From positions 19,753-83,752 of the forward strand of contig CAZBII010000003.1 of assembly GCA_964491665.1 (NCBI GenBank): a stretch of DNA of 64,000 nt. The letters run 5' to 3'. The translations under genes and the position numbers were made by a program. Below, in pieces: positions 8,139 through 17,046 of this stretch; within the stretch, counting starts at the first letter, position 1, and the number at the start of each line of letters is the position of its first letter. The stretch comes from Ch67 sp964491665. GTDB taxonomy: Bacteria > Pseudomonadota > Gammaproteobacteria > Pseudomonadales > Ketobacteraceae. Under the pieces are notes generated by a model. That model saw only the letters and a program-made list of their open reading frames with translations. It was not told the DNA's origin and did no database searches.

Positions 8139-9545
8139 ATGTCTGCAAAGACTCTTTCACTCATTAAAGAAAACAATGCTCGCTGGGTTGACCTGCGCTT
8201 CACTGACACCCGCGGCAAAGAGCAGCACGTTACCTATCCGTCTTCCACTGTTGACGCAGACACCTTCGTAACCGGCAAGATGTTCGACGGCTCTTCCATC
8301 TCCGGCTGGAAAGGCATCAACGAATCCGACATGATCCTGATGCCGGACGACAGCTCCGCAGTAATGGACCCGTTTGCTGACGAAGCCATGGTCATCCTGC
8401 GCTGTAACATCGTCGAACCCGCCACCATGCAGGGTTACGACCGCGATCCTCGCTCCATCGGCAAGCGCGCCGAGGAATACCTGAAAACCACCGGCATCGG
8501 CGACAAGGCCCTGTTCGGTCCCGAACCCGAATTCTTCATCTTCGATTCCATCAAGTGGAAGATCGACATGCACACTGCGATGCATGAAATCTTCTCCGAA
8601 GAAGCGGCGTGGGTTACCCACGAAGATTTCGACCGTGGCAACACCGGCCACCGTCCGCGCGTGAAAGGCGGCTACTTCCCCGTTCCCCCGGTTGACTCCC
8701 TGCACGACCTGCGCGCCGCCATGTGCGCCGCCATGGAGCAGATGGGCCTGGTTCTGGAAGTGCACCACCACGAAGTGGCGACTGCCGGCCAGTGCGAAAT
8801 CGGCGTTGGCGCCAACACCCTGGTGAAGAAAGCCGACGAAGTACAGATCCTGAAGTACTGCGTACACAATGTGGCGCACGCCTACGGCAAAACCGCAACC
8901 TTCATGCCCAAGCCGATCGTGGGTGACAACGGTTCCGGCATGCACGTTCACCAGTCCATCTCCAAGGACGGCGTGAACATCTTCGCAGGTGACGCTTACG
9001 CTGGCCTGTCGAAAGAAGCGCTGTACTACATTGGCGGTATCATCAAGCACGCCCGCGCCATCAACGCGTTCACCAACCCCGGCACCAACTCCTACAAGCG
9101 TCTGGTTCCCGGTTTCGAAGCTCCCGTAATGCTGGCCTACTCCGCCCGCAACCGTTCCGCTTCCATCCGGATTCCGTGGGTTACTTCCGCCAAGGCCCGC
9201 CGTATCGAAGCGCGCTTCCCTGACCCGATCTGCAACCCGTACCTGGGCTTCGCAGCGCTGCTGATGGCCGGTCTGGACGGTATCAAGAACAAGATCCACC
9301 CTGGCGATGCAGCGGACAAGGATCTGTACGATCTGGAGCCGGAAGAAGCCAAGAAAATCCCCACCGTCTGCTCCTCGCTGGAACAGGCGCTGGATACCCT
9401 CGAAGAGCGCGGCGACTTCCTGCTGGAAGGTGGCGTGTTCACCGAGGACATGATCAAGGCCTACGTGGAACTGAAGCGTGGCGAAGTGGAGCGTCTGAAC
9501 ATGACCACTCACCCGATCGAGTTCGACATGTACTACTCCTGCTGA
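8139..9545 (+). CDS. glnA: Glutamine synthetase type I (GSI-beta)
   Basis: Dodecameric cytoplasmic enzyme making glutamine from glutamate, ammonia and ATP. It has 468 residues, the family length. The ATG at 8139 has a strong ribosome binding site; the open frame reaching further upstream has no such signal. Visible signatures are FDGSSI.GW near the N-terminus, GPEPEFF, the ATP-loop KP..GDNGSGMHVHQS, and the adenylylation tyrosine at residue 397 in KDLYDLEPEE, so activity should be controlled by GlnE adenylylation as well as by the sigma-54/NtrC promoter. A terminator follows directly. Confidence 0.98.
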   Translation: MSAKTLSLIKENNARWVDLRFTDTRGKEQHVTYPSSTVDADTFVTGKMFDGSSISGWKGINESDMILMPDDSSAVMDPFADEAMVILRCNIVEPATMQGYDRDPRSIGKRAEEYLKTTGIGDKALFGPEPEFFIFDSIKWKIDMHTAMHEIFSEEAAWVTHEDFDRGNTGHRPRVKGGYFPVPPVDSLHDLRAAMCAAMEQMGLVLEVHHHEVATAGQCEIGVGANTLVKKADEVQILKYCVHNVAHAYGKTATFMPKPIVGDNGSGMHVHQSISKDGVNIFAGDAYAGLSKEALYYIGGIIKHARAINAFTNPGTNSYKRLVPGFEAPVMLAYSARNRSASIRIPWVTSAKARRIEARFPDPICNPYLGFAALLMAGLDGIKNKIHPGDAADKDLYDLEPEEAKKIPTVCSSLEQALDTLEERGDFLLEGGVFTEDMIKAYVELKRGEVERLNMTTHPIEFDMYYSC

Positions 9546-9603
9546 GAACGCGCGGCAGGTACGGTACGCCGGGCCTGCCCGTTCAAATCAGGCATGATCT
9601 GCG

Positions 9604-9633
9604 AAAAAGCTCCCGAAACCGGGAGCTTTTTTT
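9604..9633 (+). terminator. glnA intrinsic terminator
   Basis: AGCTCCCG-AAA-CGGGAGCT hairpin with seven T, 60 bases after the glnA stop. Confidence 0.9.
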
Positions 9634-9699
9634 GTTGGAGGTCCAAAAATGGTTTTAAATGAAAGGCGGCGCATAACAATTACCACAGGGAGAACCGCC

Positions 9700-10257
9700 A
9701 TGTTACGCATCGCACTGCCCGTGTTCCTGCTGCTGTCGGCCGCGTCCGTGCCGGCCGAGACCGTCTACAAGTACGTGGATGAGAACGGCAATCTGGTATT
9801 CACCGACGAGCCGCGCAAGGGTGCCGAGGCGCTGGACATCAAGCCGGTAGCCACCATGCCGGCCCTGCCCACCACGCCGCCGCAGCGGGAAAAGGCGGTC
9901 GCCGGACCGTTTCACTACAACAAGGTGCTGATCGTCAGCCCTGAAAACCAGCACAATTTCATCAACGAAAGTGACCCCATCGTGGTGCAGGTGGCGGTGT
10001 CTCCCAACCTGCGTACCGATGATCGGGTGCAGCTGCTGCTCAATGGCGCACCGCGAGGCGCCCCGATTTCGTCCACCAGTTTCACCCTGGACAATCTGGA
10101 GCGCGGCGAATACCAGGCCCAGGTGAAGATCCTGGACAAGGACGGCAAGGAAATGGGCAGCAGCGATTCCGTGACCTTTCAGGTCAAACGCTTCTCGAAA
10201 CTGATGCCCGGCAACCAGCCGCCGGCCAAACCCAAGCCCCCGAAAAACACCCCCTGA
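9700..10257 (+). CDS. DUF4124-domain periplasmic protein
   Basis: Exported protein of 185 residues, function unknown. The start at 9700 has a CAGGGAGA ribosome binding site and opens a clean signal peptide ending VPA-E near residue 21. The DUF4124 core (TVYKYVDENGNLVFTDEP) follows, then a Pro-rich linker, an Ig-like segment (about residues 75-165, PENQHNF ... YQAQVKILDKDGKEMGSS) and a Pro/Lys-rich tail. A similar gene between glnA and ntrB is common in Pseudomonas relatives, so the position is conserved, but no link to nitrogen metabolism is shown by the sequence. Confidence 0.85.
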   Translation: MLRIALPVFLLLSAASVPAETVYKYVDENGNLVFTDEPRKGAEALDIKPVATMPALPTTPPQREKAVAGPFHYNKVLIVSPENQHNFINESDPIVVQVAVSPNLRTDDRVQLLLNGAPRGAPISSTSFTLDNLERGEYQAQVKILDKDGKEMGSSDSVTFQVKRFSKLMPGNQPPAKPKPPKNTP

Positions 10258-10267
10258 TTTTTGTTGA

Positions 10268-10282
10268 GCGCCATTTTGGTGC
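10268..10282 (+). promoter_or_regulatory. NtrC-type site upstream of ntrB
   Basis: GCGCCATTTTGGTGC matches the NtrC dyad GCACCATTTTGGTGC at 14 of 15 positions. It lies inside a larger near-palindrome, TGAGCGC...GCGCTCA (10265-10287), which could also act as a weak terminator for the preceding gene. Confidence 0.6.
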
Positions 10283-10483
10283 GCTCATTCTCCCCGCTGA
10301 ACTAAAATCGCCACAGGCGGACCGGCCGGGTAACCGAAACAGGGCGCCCGGCCAAGGCCCGCCCCAACTCGACGCGCAGCCCGCAAAATCTGCAGTTCCA
10401 GACGGTTTTTGAGCCCCGCCAAGGGGGTTATAAGTCCCGTCCCGGAGCGTCGCTTCTCCTGCGCGCCGGTATTTCCTTCAAGC

Positions 10484-10499
10484 TGGTTTGGTTTTTGCA
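10484..10499 (+). promoter_or_regulatory. Candidate sigma-54 promoter of ntrBC
   Basis: TGGTTTGGTTTTTGCA keeps GG and GC 12 bases apart and an exact TTGCA, but the -24 half lacks the usual CAC. It lies about 75 bases before ntrB and about 200 bases after an NtrC-type site, suggesting autoregulation. The rest of the 314-base interval shows no gene. Confidence 0.5.
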
Positions 10500-10571
10500 T
10501 TTTAGTCTGCAACCTGCAGCGCAGATGCCGGCCGGCCTGGTTCACTGCCACTTGATTCAGCACAGGATTCA

Positions 10572-11672
10572 ATGAATTACGATCTTCCGAAAAGCCTGCT
10601 CGACAACCTCACCACAGCGGTTCTGCTGCTGGATGAGCAGTTGCGGGTGCGCTACCTGAATCCCGCCGCCGAGCACCTGCTGGCCGCCAGCCACTCCCAG
10701 TTGCTGGGCACGCCGATCCGCCAGCTGATCAGCGAGAACGATCCCAATGCCCACGCGGACATGGAGACGGCGCTGGCGGAACTGCATCCCTACACCAAGC
10801 GCGAAGCGCACCTGCATGTGGCCAACAACCCGCACTCGGCGACGGTGGACTACACCATCACGCCGCTGATGGAGCCGGGCTATCCGCGCAGCCTGCTGAT
10901 GGAGATCCGGCCGCTGGACCGTCTGATGCGGATCAGCAAGGAGGACGGCCTTATCAACGCGCACCAGGCCACCCGCGCGCTGGTGCGGGGCGTGGCCCAT
11001 GAAGTGAAGAATCCGCTGGGCGGCATTCGCGGCGCCGCACAGCTGCTGGCGCGGGAACTGCCGGACGAGACCCTGCGCGAATACACCGACATCATCATCG
11101 ACGAGGTGGACCGCCTGCGGAATCTGGTGGACCGCATGCTGGGTCCGCGCAAGCTGCCGCAACTGACCCAGGTGAACATTCACGAGATTCTGGAACGGGT
11201 GCGCGCCATCCTGCTGGCCGAAGCCGGTGACACCCTGGTGATGGAGCGCGACTACGATCCCAGCCTGCCGGAAATCTGGGGCGACAAGGATCAGCTGATC
11301 CAGGCGATCCTCAACATCGTGCGCAATGCGCGGCAGGCCCTGGCCGAGAATCCCGGCCAGCAGGACCCGAAAATCATCATCCGCACCCGCGCCCTGCGCC
11401 AGTTCACCATCGGCCATGTGCGCCACCGCCTGATCCTGCTGGTGGAAATCGAGGACAACGGCCCCGGCGTGGACAGGGATCTGCAGGAGACCATGTTCTA
11501 CCCGATGGTCAGCGGGCGGGCGTCCGGTACCGGTCTGGGACTCTCGATCTCGCAGTCCATCATCAGCCAGCATCACGGCCTGATCGAGTGCGACAGCCAG
11601 CCGGGCAAAACCATTTTCAGATTACTGCTGCCACTGGAGAAGCCAGAGACAGCGTCACACGTTGGAGTATAA
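10572..11672 (+). CDS. ntrB: Nitrogen regulation sensor histidine kinase NtrB (GlnL)
   Basis: Cytoplasmic kinase/phosphatase of 366 residues that controls NtrC in response to PII. An N-terminal PAS domain (about residues 8-115) leads to the H-box GVAHEVKNPLGG with His143, the N-box IVRNARQAL, the G1 box DNGPGV and the G2 motif GTGLGLSIS. There is no transmembrane segment, as expected for NtrB. The stop is four bases before the ntrC start, so the two are co-transcribed. Confidence 0.96.
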   Translation: MNYDLPKSLLDNLTTAVLLLDEQLRVRYLNPAAEHLLAASHSQLLGTPIRQLISENDPNAHADMETALAELHPYTKREAHLHVANNPHSATVDYTITPLMEPGYPRSLLMEIRPLDRLMRISKEDGLINAHQATRALVRGVAHEVKNPLGGIRGAAQLLARELPDETLREYTDIIIDEVDRLRNLVDRMLGPRKLPQLTQVNIHEILERVRAILLAEAGDTLVMERDYDPSLPEIWGDKDQLIQAILNIVRNARQALAENPGQQDPKIIIRTRALRQFTIGHVRHRLILLVEIEDNGPGVDRDLQETMFYPMVSGRASGTGLGLSISQSIISQHHGLIECDSQPGKTIFRLLLPLEKPETASHVGV

Positions 11673-11676
11673 GAGC

Positions 11677-13113
11677 ATGCAAGGGCACGAATCGGTCTGG
11701 ATCATCGACGATGACAAATCCATTCGCTGGGTTCTGGAAAAGGCGCTGACCCAGGAAGGCATCAACACCACATCGTTTGAAACCGGGGATTCGGCACTGA
11801 ACAAGCTGCGCAATACCCAGCCGGACGTGATCATCACCGACATCCGCATGCCGGGCACCGACGGCCTCGGGCTGCTGGCGCACATCCGCGACCATCATCC
11901 CAACCTGCCGGTGATCATCATGACCGCGCACTCGGATCTGGACAGCGCGGTGCAGTCCTACCAGGGCGGCGCCTTTGAATATCTGCCCAAGCCGTTCGAT
12001 CTGGACGATGCCGTGTCGCTGGTGAAGCGCGCGGTGAATCACAGCCAGGAGCAGCAGGCCAGCAGCATCGAGCCGCCGATCACCAGCAGCACCGACATCA
12101 TCGGCGAAGCGCCGGCGATGCAGGAAGTGTTTCGCGCCATCGGCCGCCTGTCGCACTCCAACATCACCGTGCTGATCAACGGCGAATCCGGCACCGGCAA
12201 GGAACTGGTGGCGCGCGCGCTGCACCGTCACAGTCCCCGCGCCGACAAGCCGTTCATCGCGCTGAACATGGCGGCGATTCCGAAAGACCTGATCGAATCC
12301 GAACTGTTTGGCCACGAGAAAGGCGCCTTCACCGGCGCGGCGGCGCAGCGGCAGGGCCGCTTCGAGCAGGCCAACGGCGGCACTCTTTTTCTGGACGAAA
12401 TCGGCGACATGCCGCTGGATGCCCAGACCCGGCTGCTACGTGTTTTGGCGGACGGGACCTTCTACCGGGTCGGCGGCCACACCGCCGTGAAAGTGGACGT
12501 GCGTATCATCGCCGCCACGCACCAGAATCTGGAAACGCTGGTGAAGGACGGCAAGTTCCGCGAGGACCTGTTCCACCGTCTGAACGTAATCCGTGTCCAC
12601 CTGCCGCGCCTGAATGAGCGCCGCGAGGACATTCCGCAGCTGGCCGCCCACTTCCTGCTGATGGCGGCGAAGGAACTCAACGTCGAGCCGAAGGTGCTGT
12701 TGCCGGAAACGGAAGAGTACATGATGACGCTGGACTGGAAAGGCAACGTGCGCCAGCTGGAAAACACCTGCCGCTGGCTGACGGTGATGGCGTCCGGACG
12801 CGAGGTGCTGATTGGCGATCTGCCGCCGGAGCTGCAGGAAAGCGCCGGCTCGCACGATGCGTCGTCGAACTGGGAACAGGCGCTGCGCACCTGGGCCGAC
12901 CAGGCGCTGAGTCGCGGCCATCGCAGCCTGCTGGACAAGGCGGTGCCGGCGTTCGAGCGCATCATGATCGAGACCGCGCTGAAGCACACCGCCGGCCGGC
13001 GTCGCGACGCGGCCGAGCTGCTGGGCTGGGGCCGCAACACACTCACCCGCAAGATCAAGGAACTGGGGATGAACGGCGGCAATCACGACGAGGACGAGGA
13101 AGGAGACGACTGA
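11677..13113 (+). CDS. ntrC: Nitrogen regulation response regulator NtrC (GlnG)
   Basis: Sigma-54-dependent activator of 478 residues. The receiver domain carries the DDD acidic pocket and Asp55 in IITDIRMPGTDG. The AAA+ domain has Walker A GESGTGKE, the sigma-54 contact loop GAFTGA and the Walker B region LFLDEIGDMP. A Fis-type helix-turn-helix lies at the C-terminus (RRRDAAELLGWGRNTLTRKI). The ATG at 11677 was chosen over an in-frame TTG at 11662 because GGAG sits at a suitable distance. NtrC-type sites upstream of glnA and ntrB are its likely targets. Confidence 0.97.
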   Translation: MQGHESVWIIDDDKSIRWVLEKALTQEGINTTSFETGDSALNKLRNTQPDVIITDIRMPGTDGLGLLAHIRDHHPNLPVIIMTAHSDLDSAVQSYQGGAFEYLPKPFDLDDAVSLVKRAVNHSQEQQASSIEPPITSSTDIIGEAPAMQEVFRAIGRLSHSNITVLINGESGTGKELVARALHRHSPRADKPFIALNMAAIPKDLIESELFGHEKGAFTGAAAQRQGRFEQANGGTLFLDEIGDMPLDAQTRLLRVLADGTFYRVGGHTAVKVDVRIIAATHQNLETLVKDGKFREDLFHRLNVIRVHLPRLNERREDIPQLAAHFLLMAAKELNVEPKVLLPETEEYMMTLDWKGNVRQLENTCRWLTVMASGREVLIGDLPPELQESAGSHDASSNWEQALRTWADQALSRGHRSLLDKAVPAFERIMIETALKHTAGRRRDAAELLGWGRNTLTRKIKELGMNGGNHDEDEEGDD

Positions 13114-13149
13114 GTCTTCCTGTTCGCACAGGCTTTCCGAGGGGGAAGT

Positions 13150-13174
13150 ACCGGCGCTTTATCGGGGCGCCGGT
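13150..13174. repeat. GC-rich inverted repeat downstream of ntrC
   Basis: ACCGGCGC and GCGCCGGT arms, 8 bp with a 9-base loop, 37 bases after the ntrC stop between convergent genes. No T-tract follows, so termination is possible but unproven. Confidence 0.5.
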
Positions 13175-13233
13175 GGCAACACACTGGCGGGCTTGCAGGA
13201 AGCGACCCGCCAGATCATTTCAGGACCCAACCT

Positions 13234-13716
13234 TCAGGTTAATTCCAGCTGTTCCACTTTTCCCAGCAGACCATTCAGCTGCGCGGTGGAAATGCGCAGG
13301 CTGTCAGGCCAGCTGAATCCCACGATGCGCTGCCCGGTGAGACTGTCGGCAAAGCCGATGTCGACGCCCGGCGCCAGCAGATGACGATAGTCCGCCGTGA
13401 TTTCCGCGCCGGCCGGCAGATCCTTCAACGCAAAGATAAAACCCAGGTGCCACAGGCCGGTGGCGTCGAAGGCGTGGTTGACGTAGCACTCGTCCGGCCA
13501 GTCCGGCGATACGGTGCAATGATCCTCGAACCAGCGGATGGAACTGTCGAGGTGGTGATCGTTGGATTCGTCCAGCAGGTTCTGCAGGGTGACGGTGGTC
13601 TGGATCTTGGAGGGAGCGATAAGGATCTTGCCGGCCGGCACGGCTTCTTTCAGGAACAGGCCCTTGCCGGCATTGGGGATCAGGGACGTTTCGACGAAAT
13701 AGGGAACGCAGATCAT
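13234..13716 (-). CDS. Small SET-domain protein
   Basis: Stand-alone SET-domain protein of 160 residues, a fold used by protein lysine methyltransferases. The N-terminal SET motif (GKGLFLKEAVPAGKIL) and the central YVNHAFDATGLW ... AGAEITADYRH, equivalent to the NH/YxY cofactor-binding core, are visible. A strong ribosome binding site (AAGGAG) precedes the ATG. It converges on ntrC and is monocistronic. The substrate is unknown; bacterial single-domain SET proteins are rarely characterised. Confidence 0.75.
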   Translation of the reverse strand: MICVPYFVETSLIPNAGKGLFLKEAVPAGKILIAPSKIQTTVTLQNLLDESNDHHLDSSIRWFEDHCTVSPDWPDECYVNHAFDATGLWHLGFIFALKDLPAGAEITADYRHLLAPGVDIGFADSLTGQRIVGFSWPDSLRISTAQLNGLLGKVEQLELT

Positions 13717-13799
13717 GAAGGGCTCCTTTTACCCTGCAATGTTGGGCAAAGGGTAGAGCCTGGCGTCCGCGACTGCAATCGGGAACGCGCAGTTTTTCC

Positions 13800-14543
13800 T
13801 CAAAATGCTTTCTGCACCAGCTTGTCCGGCAGCAGCGGCATGACGCGGCCGAGCACGGCCCAGGGCATGGCCGGCACGATGATGTTGGAGGTGCCCTTGA
13901 AGATGCCGTCGACAATGGTGTGCGCCGCTTTTTCCGCGCTGATCACGAACGGATATTTCTCCATGTTGGGCGCGATGTCGGTCTTGACGAAGCCGGGGTG
14001 CACGGCGATCACCTCGATGTGGTGCTTTTTGAGTTCCAGCCGGGTGGTGTCGAGATAGCGGCTGAAGCCGGCTTTCGAGGCGGAATAGGCGGCGCTGCCG
14101 GGAATGCCGCGAAATGCGGTCACCGAGGAAATGCCCACCGCAACGCCCCGGCCCTGCGCACGAAAGATGCGCGCGGCGGCATCGATGGTGGCCATGCCGC
14201 CGATCAGGTTCACCTGGATCACCCGCATGTCCTGGGTGAAATCGCCGGCGCCGGTCTTGTTGACGCCGGTGATGCCGGCGTTGGCCACCACGCAGTCCAG
14301 CGTGCCGAAACGGTGTTTGATGTCCTGCAGCGCCGGCAGGATGGCGTCAGTGTCGGCCACGTCCAGTTTGAGCACTTCCACCTGCACCGCCGGGAAGCGC
14401 GTTTTCAGATTGGCGGCGATCTCCTCCAGCACATCGGTACGCCGCGCCAGCAGCGCCACATTGATGCCGCGATGGGCGAATTCGTAAGCCAGTGCCTTGC
14501 CGATGCCGGACGAAGCGCCGGTGATGGCGACGGATTGAATCAT
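13800..14543 (-). CDS. Short-chain dehydrogenase/reductase
   Basis: Classical SDR oxidoreductase of 247 residues. TGASSGIG at residues 8-15 binds the dinucleotide, NAG near residue 90 stabilises the core, and the Ser-Tyr-Lys triad reads ISSV...YSASKA. An Arg-Arg pair after the second strand (LARRTD) suggests preference for NADP. The C-terminus (IIVPAMPWAVLGRVMPLLPDKL) is hydrophobic and could associate with membrane. The substrate is unknown; neighbours give no pathway. Confidence 0.9.
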   Translation of the reverse strand: MIQSVAITGASSGIGKALAYEFAHRGINVALLARRTDVLEEIAANLKTRFPAVQVEVLKLDVADTDAILPALQDIKHRFGTLDCVVANAGITGVNKTGAGDFTQDMRVIQVNLIGGMATIDAAARIFRAQGRGVAVGISSVTAFRGIPGSAAYSASKAGFSRYLDTTRLELKKHHIEVIAVHPGFVKTDIAPNMEKYPFVISAEKAAHTIVDGIFKGTSNIIVPAMPWAVLGRVMPLLPDKLVQKAF

Positions 14544-14658
14544 GTGCCTGCTCCCTGTGAGTGGTGTGCGCCAGCCTGACCGGCGCTGCCGGCCATGCCC
14601 CTGGCGGCGATGATGCGGCGCGCCGGCGCGGGAATCAATGACGGCGCGAGCGGGAAAT

Positions 14659-15705
14659 TCAGCTGCCGATCACCATGCGGCTGCGATGGCCCAAAATCTG
14701 CTGCGCCACCCAGGCAAACAGCACGCTGCACGCCAGCACCAGCAGCAACTCACCGGTCCAGACCGGCAGCGAACCTTCCACCGGCTGCCAGCGCTCGGCC
14801 ACGCGAATGGTGAAGATGAAATACATGTGGACGAAGAACAGCGTGAAACTGATGTCCGCCAGATAACGCAGCGGACGGGAAACGAAACTGTCGAGCCGCT
14901 GCATCACTCCCACCAGCACCAGACACAGCAACAGTTTCTGCAGGAACAGCCAGTCGATCAGCCCCTTTTCCAGCGAGAACATGTGCTCCACCTCATAATT
15001 GCCGTGATGCACCGACAGTACGAAATGCAGCGCCACGCTCGCCAGCGTCAGCGCCAGCAGCGACCAGGCATGCCGGCGCAGCTCGGGCTCCAGCCGCGCG
15101 CGAAACTGGCTGCACGCCATGCCCGCCACATACGCCGACAGGTAATACACCGCCAGATGCAGCAGGTCGAGATTGGGGAACGGCGGCCGGTGCGCCAGCA
15201 GCGAAACCGGGACCAGCACCAGCAGCAGCCAGTACGCGCGCGGATGACGCACCAGCAGCATGAACAGCGGCGCCAGCAGGAAATACACCGTGATCATGGG
15301 AATGAACCACAGCGGATAGTTGATGTGAGCACCGCCTTTCAGATACAGCCACAGCAGCTGGTACAGCGGCGAGGTGCCTTCCAGTTGCGGAAAATGCTGC
15401 GCCGGGTGTTCCCGCAGCAGGGTGTACAGCACAGCCGGCGTGGAGATGATCAGATACGGCAGGATGACGTTCTGGAATTTCTTTTTCAGGTAGTCGGTGT
15501 AGCGGAATTTTTGCGCCAGGTGCTGGAACAGGTAGCCGGACACAAACACGAACAGCACGGTGCCGTTTTCCAGCACATCGGCCAGCAGATCGCGTACGTT
15601 GGGATGCAGATGCCACTGGAACGCCCAGATGACATGGCCGGCAATGACGAACAGGATCGCCACCGCCCGAAAACTGTGAATGTGGGACAGGAACACTGTG
15701 AACAC
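14659..15705 (-). CDS. Acyltransferase-3 family membrane protein
   Basis: Multi-pass membrane acyltransferase of 348 residues. The N-terminal pattern H-(x)-FRAVAILFVIAGHVIWA gives the first helix with the R and H typical of the Acyl_transf_3 family, and about ten hydrophobic segments follow. Relatives O-acylate surface sugars or other exported substrates. It is not inside a polysaccharide cluster, so the acceptor is unknown. The gene precedes the SDR on the same strand with a 115-base gap. Confidence 0.85.
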   Translation of the reverse strand: MFTVFLSHIHSFRAVAILFVIAGHVIWAFQWHLHPNVRDLLADVLENGTVLFVFVSGYLFQHLAQKFRYTDYLKKKFQNVILPYLIISTPAVLYTLLREHPAQHFPQLEGTSPLYQLLWLYLKGGAHINYPLWFIPMITVYFLLAPLFMLLVRHPRAYWLLLVLVPVSLLAHRPPFPNLDLLHLAVYYLSAYVAGMACSQFRARLEPELRRHAWSLLALTLASVALHFVLSVHHGNYEVEHMFSLEKGLIDWLFLQKLLLCLVLVGVMQRLDSFVSRPLRYLADISFTLFFVHMYFIFTIRVAERWQPVEGSLPVWTGELLLVLACSVLFAWVAQQILGHRSRMVIGS

Positions 15706-15760
15706 CTCTGAACAGCACCAGTTCCGTCCGGTATCGGTTCACATTCCCTTGCGCGAAATA

Positions 15761-16942
15761 TTATCCATTCCGGAAAATCAGCAGTCCAGTTACGGTAAGT
15801 AACGCAAACGCAGCACCGGCCATGAAGGTGGCACCGGCACCATAAAGCGTCCACAGCACGCCGGCCAGCGCGCTGGCCAGCAGCAGGGCCAGGCCACTGA
15901 CCAGATTGAAAATTCCAAAGGCCGAACCACGCAGATCCGCCGGCGCATGATCAGCCACCAGCTTGGACAGCAGCCCCTGCGTAAGCGCCATGTGCAGGCC
16001 CCAGCACAGGGCGCCGGCCAGCGTCATCACCACCCCGGTGGACAGCGCCAGCAGCACATCCGCCAGCACCAGACACAGCAGACCGGCCACCAGCAGGTTA
16101 CGCGCACTGACCCGGTCCGACAGTGCGCCCGCCGGATAGGCGCCCAGGGCATAGACGATATTCATGGCAATCATCACCGCCGGAACCCAGGCCAGGGCGA
16201 AGCCGGTTTCGCTGGCCCGCAGCACCAGAAACGCCTCGCTGAAGCGCGCCAGGGTGAAGACGGCGGCCAGCCCGATGACAGTCCAGTACGCCGCCGGCAG
16301 ACGCCGCACGTCGCGCCAGTGCAAGGGAGCCTGCGGCTTGTGCTGGCTGGCGGCCGGTTCCGGTTCCCGCACAAACAGGATCAGCAGAACCACGGTAATG
16401 CAGGCCGGAATGACCGCTATCCAGAGCGCCGTGCGAATATCGTTGGCGAACAGCAGCATCAGCGCGATGGCCAGCAGCGGCCCCAGAAAGGCACCCACCG
16501 AATCCAGCGACTGCCGCAAACCGTACGCAGCTCCGCGCTGCTCCGGTGGCGTAACGTCGGCCACCAGCGCATCCCGTGGCGCACCGCGAATACCCTTGCC
16601 GATGCGGTCGACAAACCGCGCCGCCACCACCCAACCGATGGAGTTGGCCAGCGGAAACACCGGTTTGGTCAGCGCCGCCAGACCATAACCCAGCACCAGC
16701 AGAAACTTGCGCCGGCGCACGAAATCACTGAGCGTGCCGGAGAACAGCTTGGTGATCGCCGCCGTGGCTTCGGCAATGCCTTCGATGATGCCCACCAGCG
16801 CCACCGATGCGCCCAGCATGCCCACCATGTACAGCGGCAACAGCGCATGCACCAGTTCCGAGGACATGTCCATGAACAGGGATGCCAGTCCCAGTGCCCA
16901 GATGGTGACGGGCAGACGCGGCAGGCGGGCAGGTGCGGTCAT
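15761..16942 (-). CDS. Major facilitator superfamily transporter
   Basis: Twelve-helix inner-membrane transporter of 393 residues. The start at 16942 follows a GGGGAA ribosome binding site; an in-frame start at 17014 would run through the upstream terminator hairpin. The motif-A-like loop GTLSDFVRRRKFLL lies after TM2, with DRIGKGIRGAPRDALVAD in the first half and AGALSDRVSARN repeated in the second half. This last set is typical of an MFS group annotated as drug or small-solute exporters; the substrate is unknown. It lies downstream of the cytochrome operon but behind its terminator. Confidence 0.9.
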   Translation of the reverse strand: MTAPARLPRLPVTIWALGLASLFMDMSSELVHALLPLYMVGMLGASVALVGIIEGIAEATAAITKLFSGTLSDFVRRRKFLLVLGYGLAALTKPVFPLANSIGWVVAARFVDRIGKGIRGAPRDALVADVTPPEQRGAAYGLRQSLDSVGAFLGPLLAIALMLLFANDIRTALWIAVIPACITVVLLILFVREPEPAASQHKPQAPLHWRDVRRLPAAYWTVIGLAAVFTLARFSEAFLVLRASETGFALAWVPAVMIAMNIVYALGAYPAGALSDRVSARNLLVAGLLCLVLADVLLALSTGVVMTLAGALCWGLHMALTQGLLSKLVADHAPADLRGSAFGIFNLVSGLALLLASALAGVLWTLYGAGATFMAGAAFALLTVTGLLIFRNG

Positions 16943-16968
16943 GCGGAAATTCCCCAGGCGGCAGACAG

Positions 16969-17000
16969 AAAAACGGGGCAGACCTCCCAGGTCTGCCCCG
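16969..17000 (-). terminator. Strong terminator of the cytochrome/hyp operon
   Basis: Read on the minus strand, a 12-bp GC-rich stem (CGGGGCAGACCT with its complement) and a 3-base loop are followed by T5. It lies 46 bases beyond the diheme cytochrome stop and separates the operon from the MFS gene. Confidence 0.9.
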
Positions 17001-17046
17001 CATGCGGGCACCATTAGATCGGAAAACCGATCCTGCTACCAGACGC

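Noticed and set aside
8157..9512. 451-codon minus-strand frame antisense to glnA
   Set aside because: Shadow of a highly conserved GC-rich gene; no ribosome binding site or domain.
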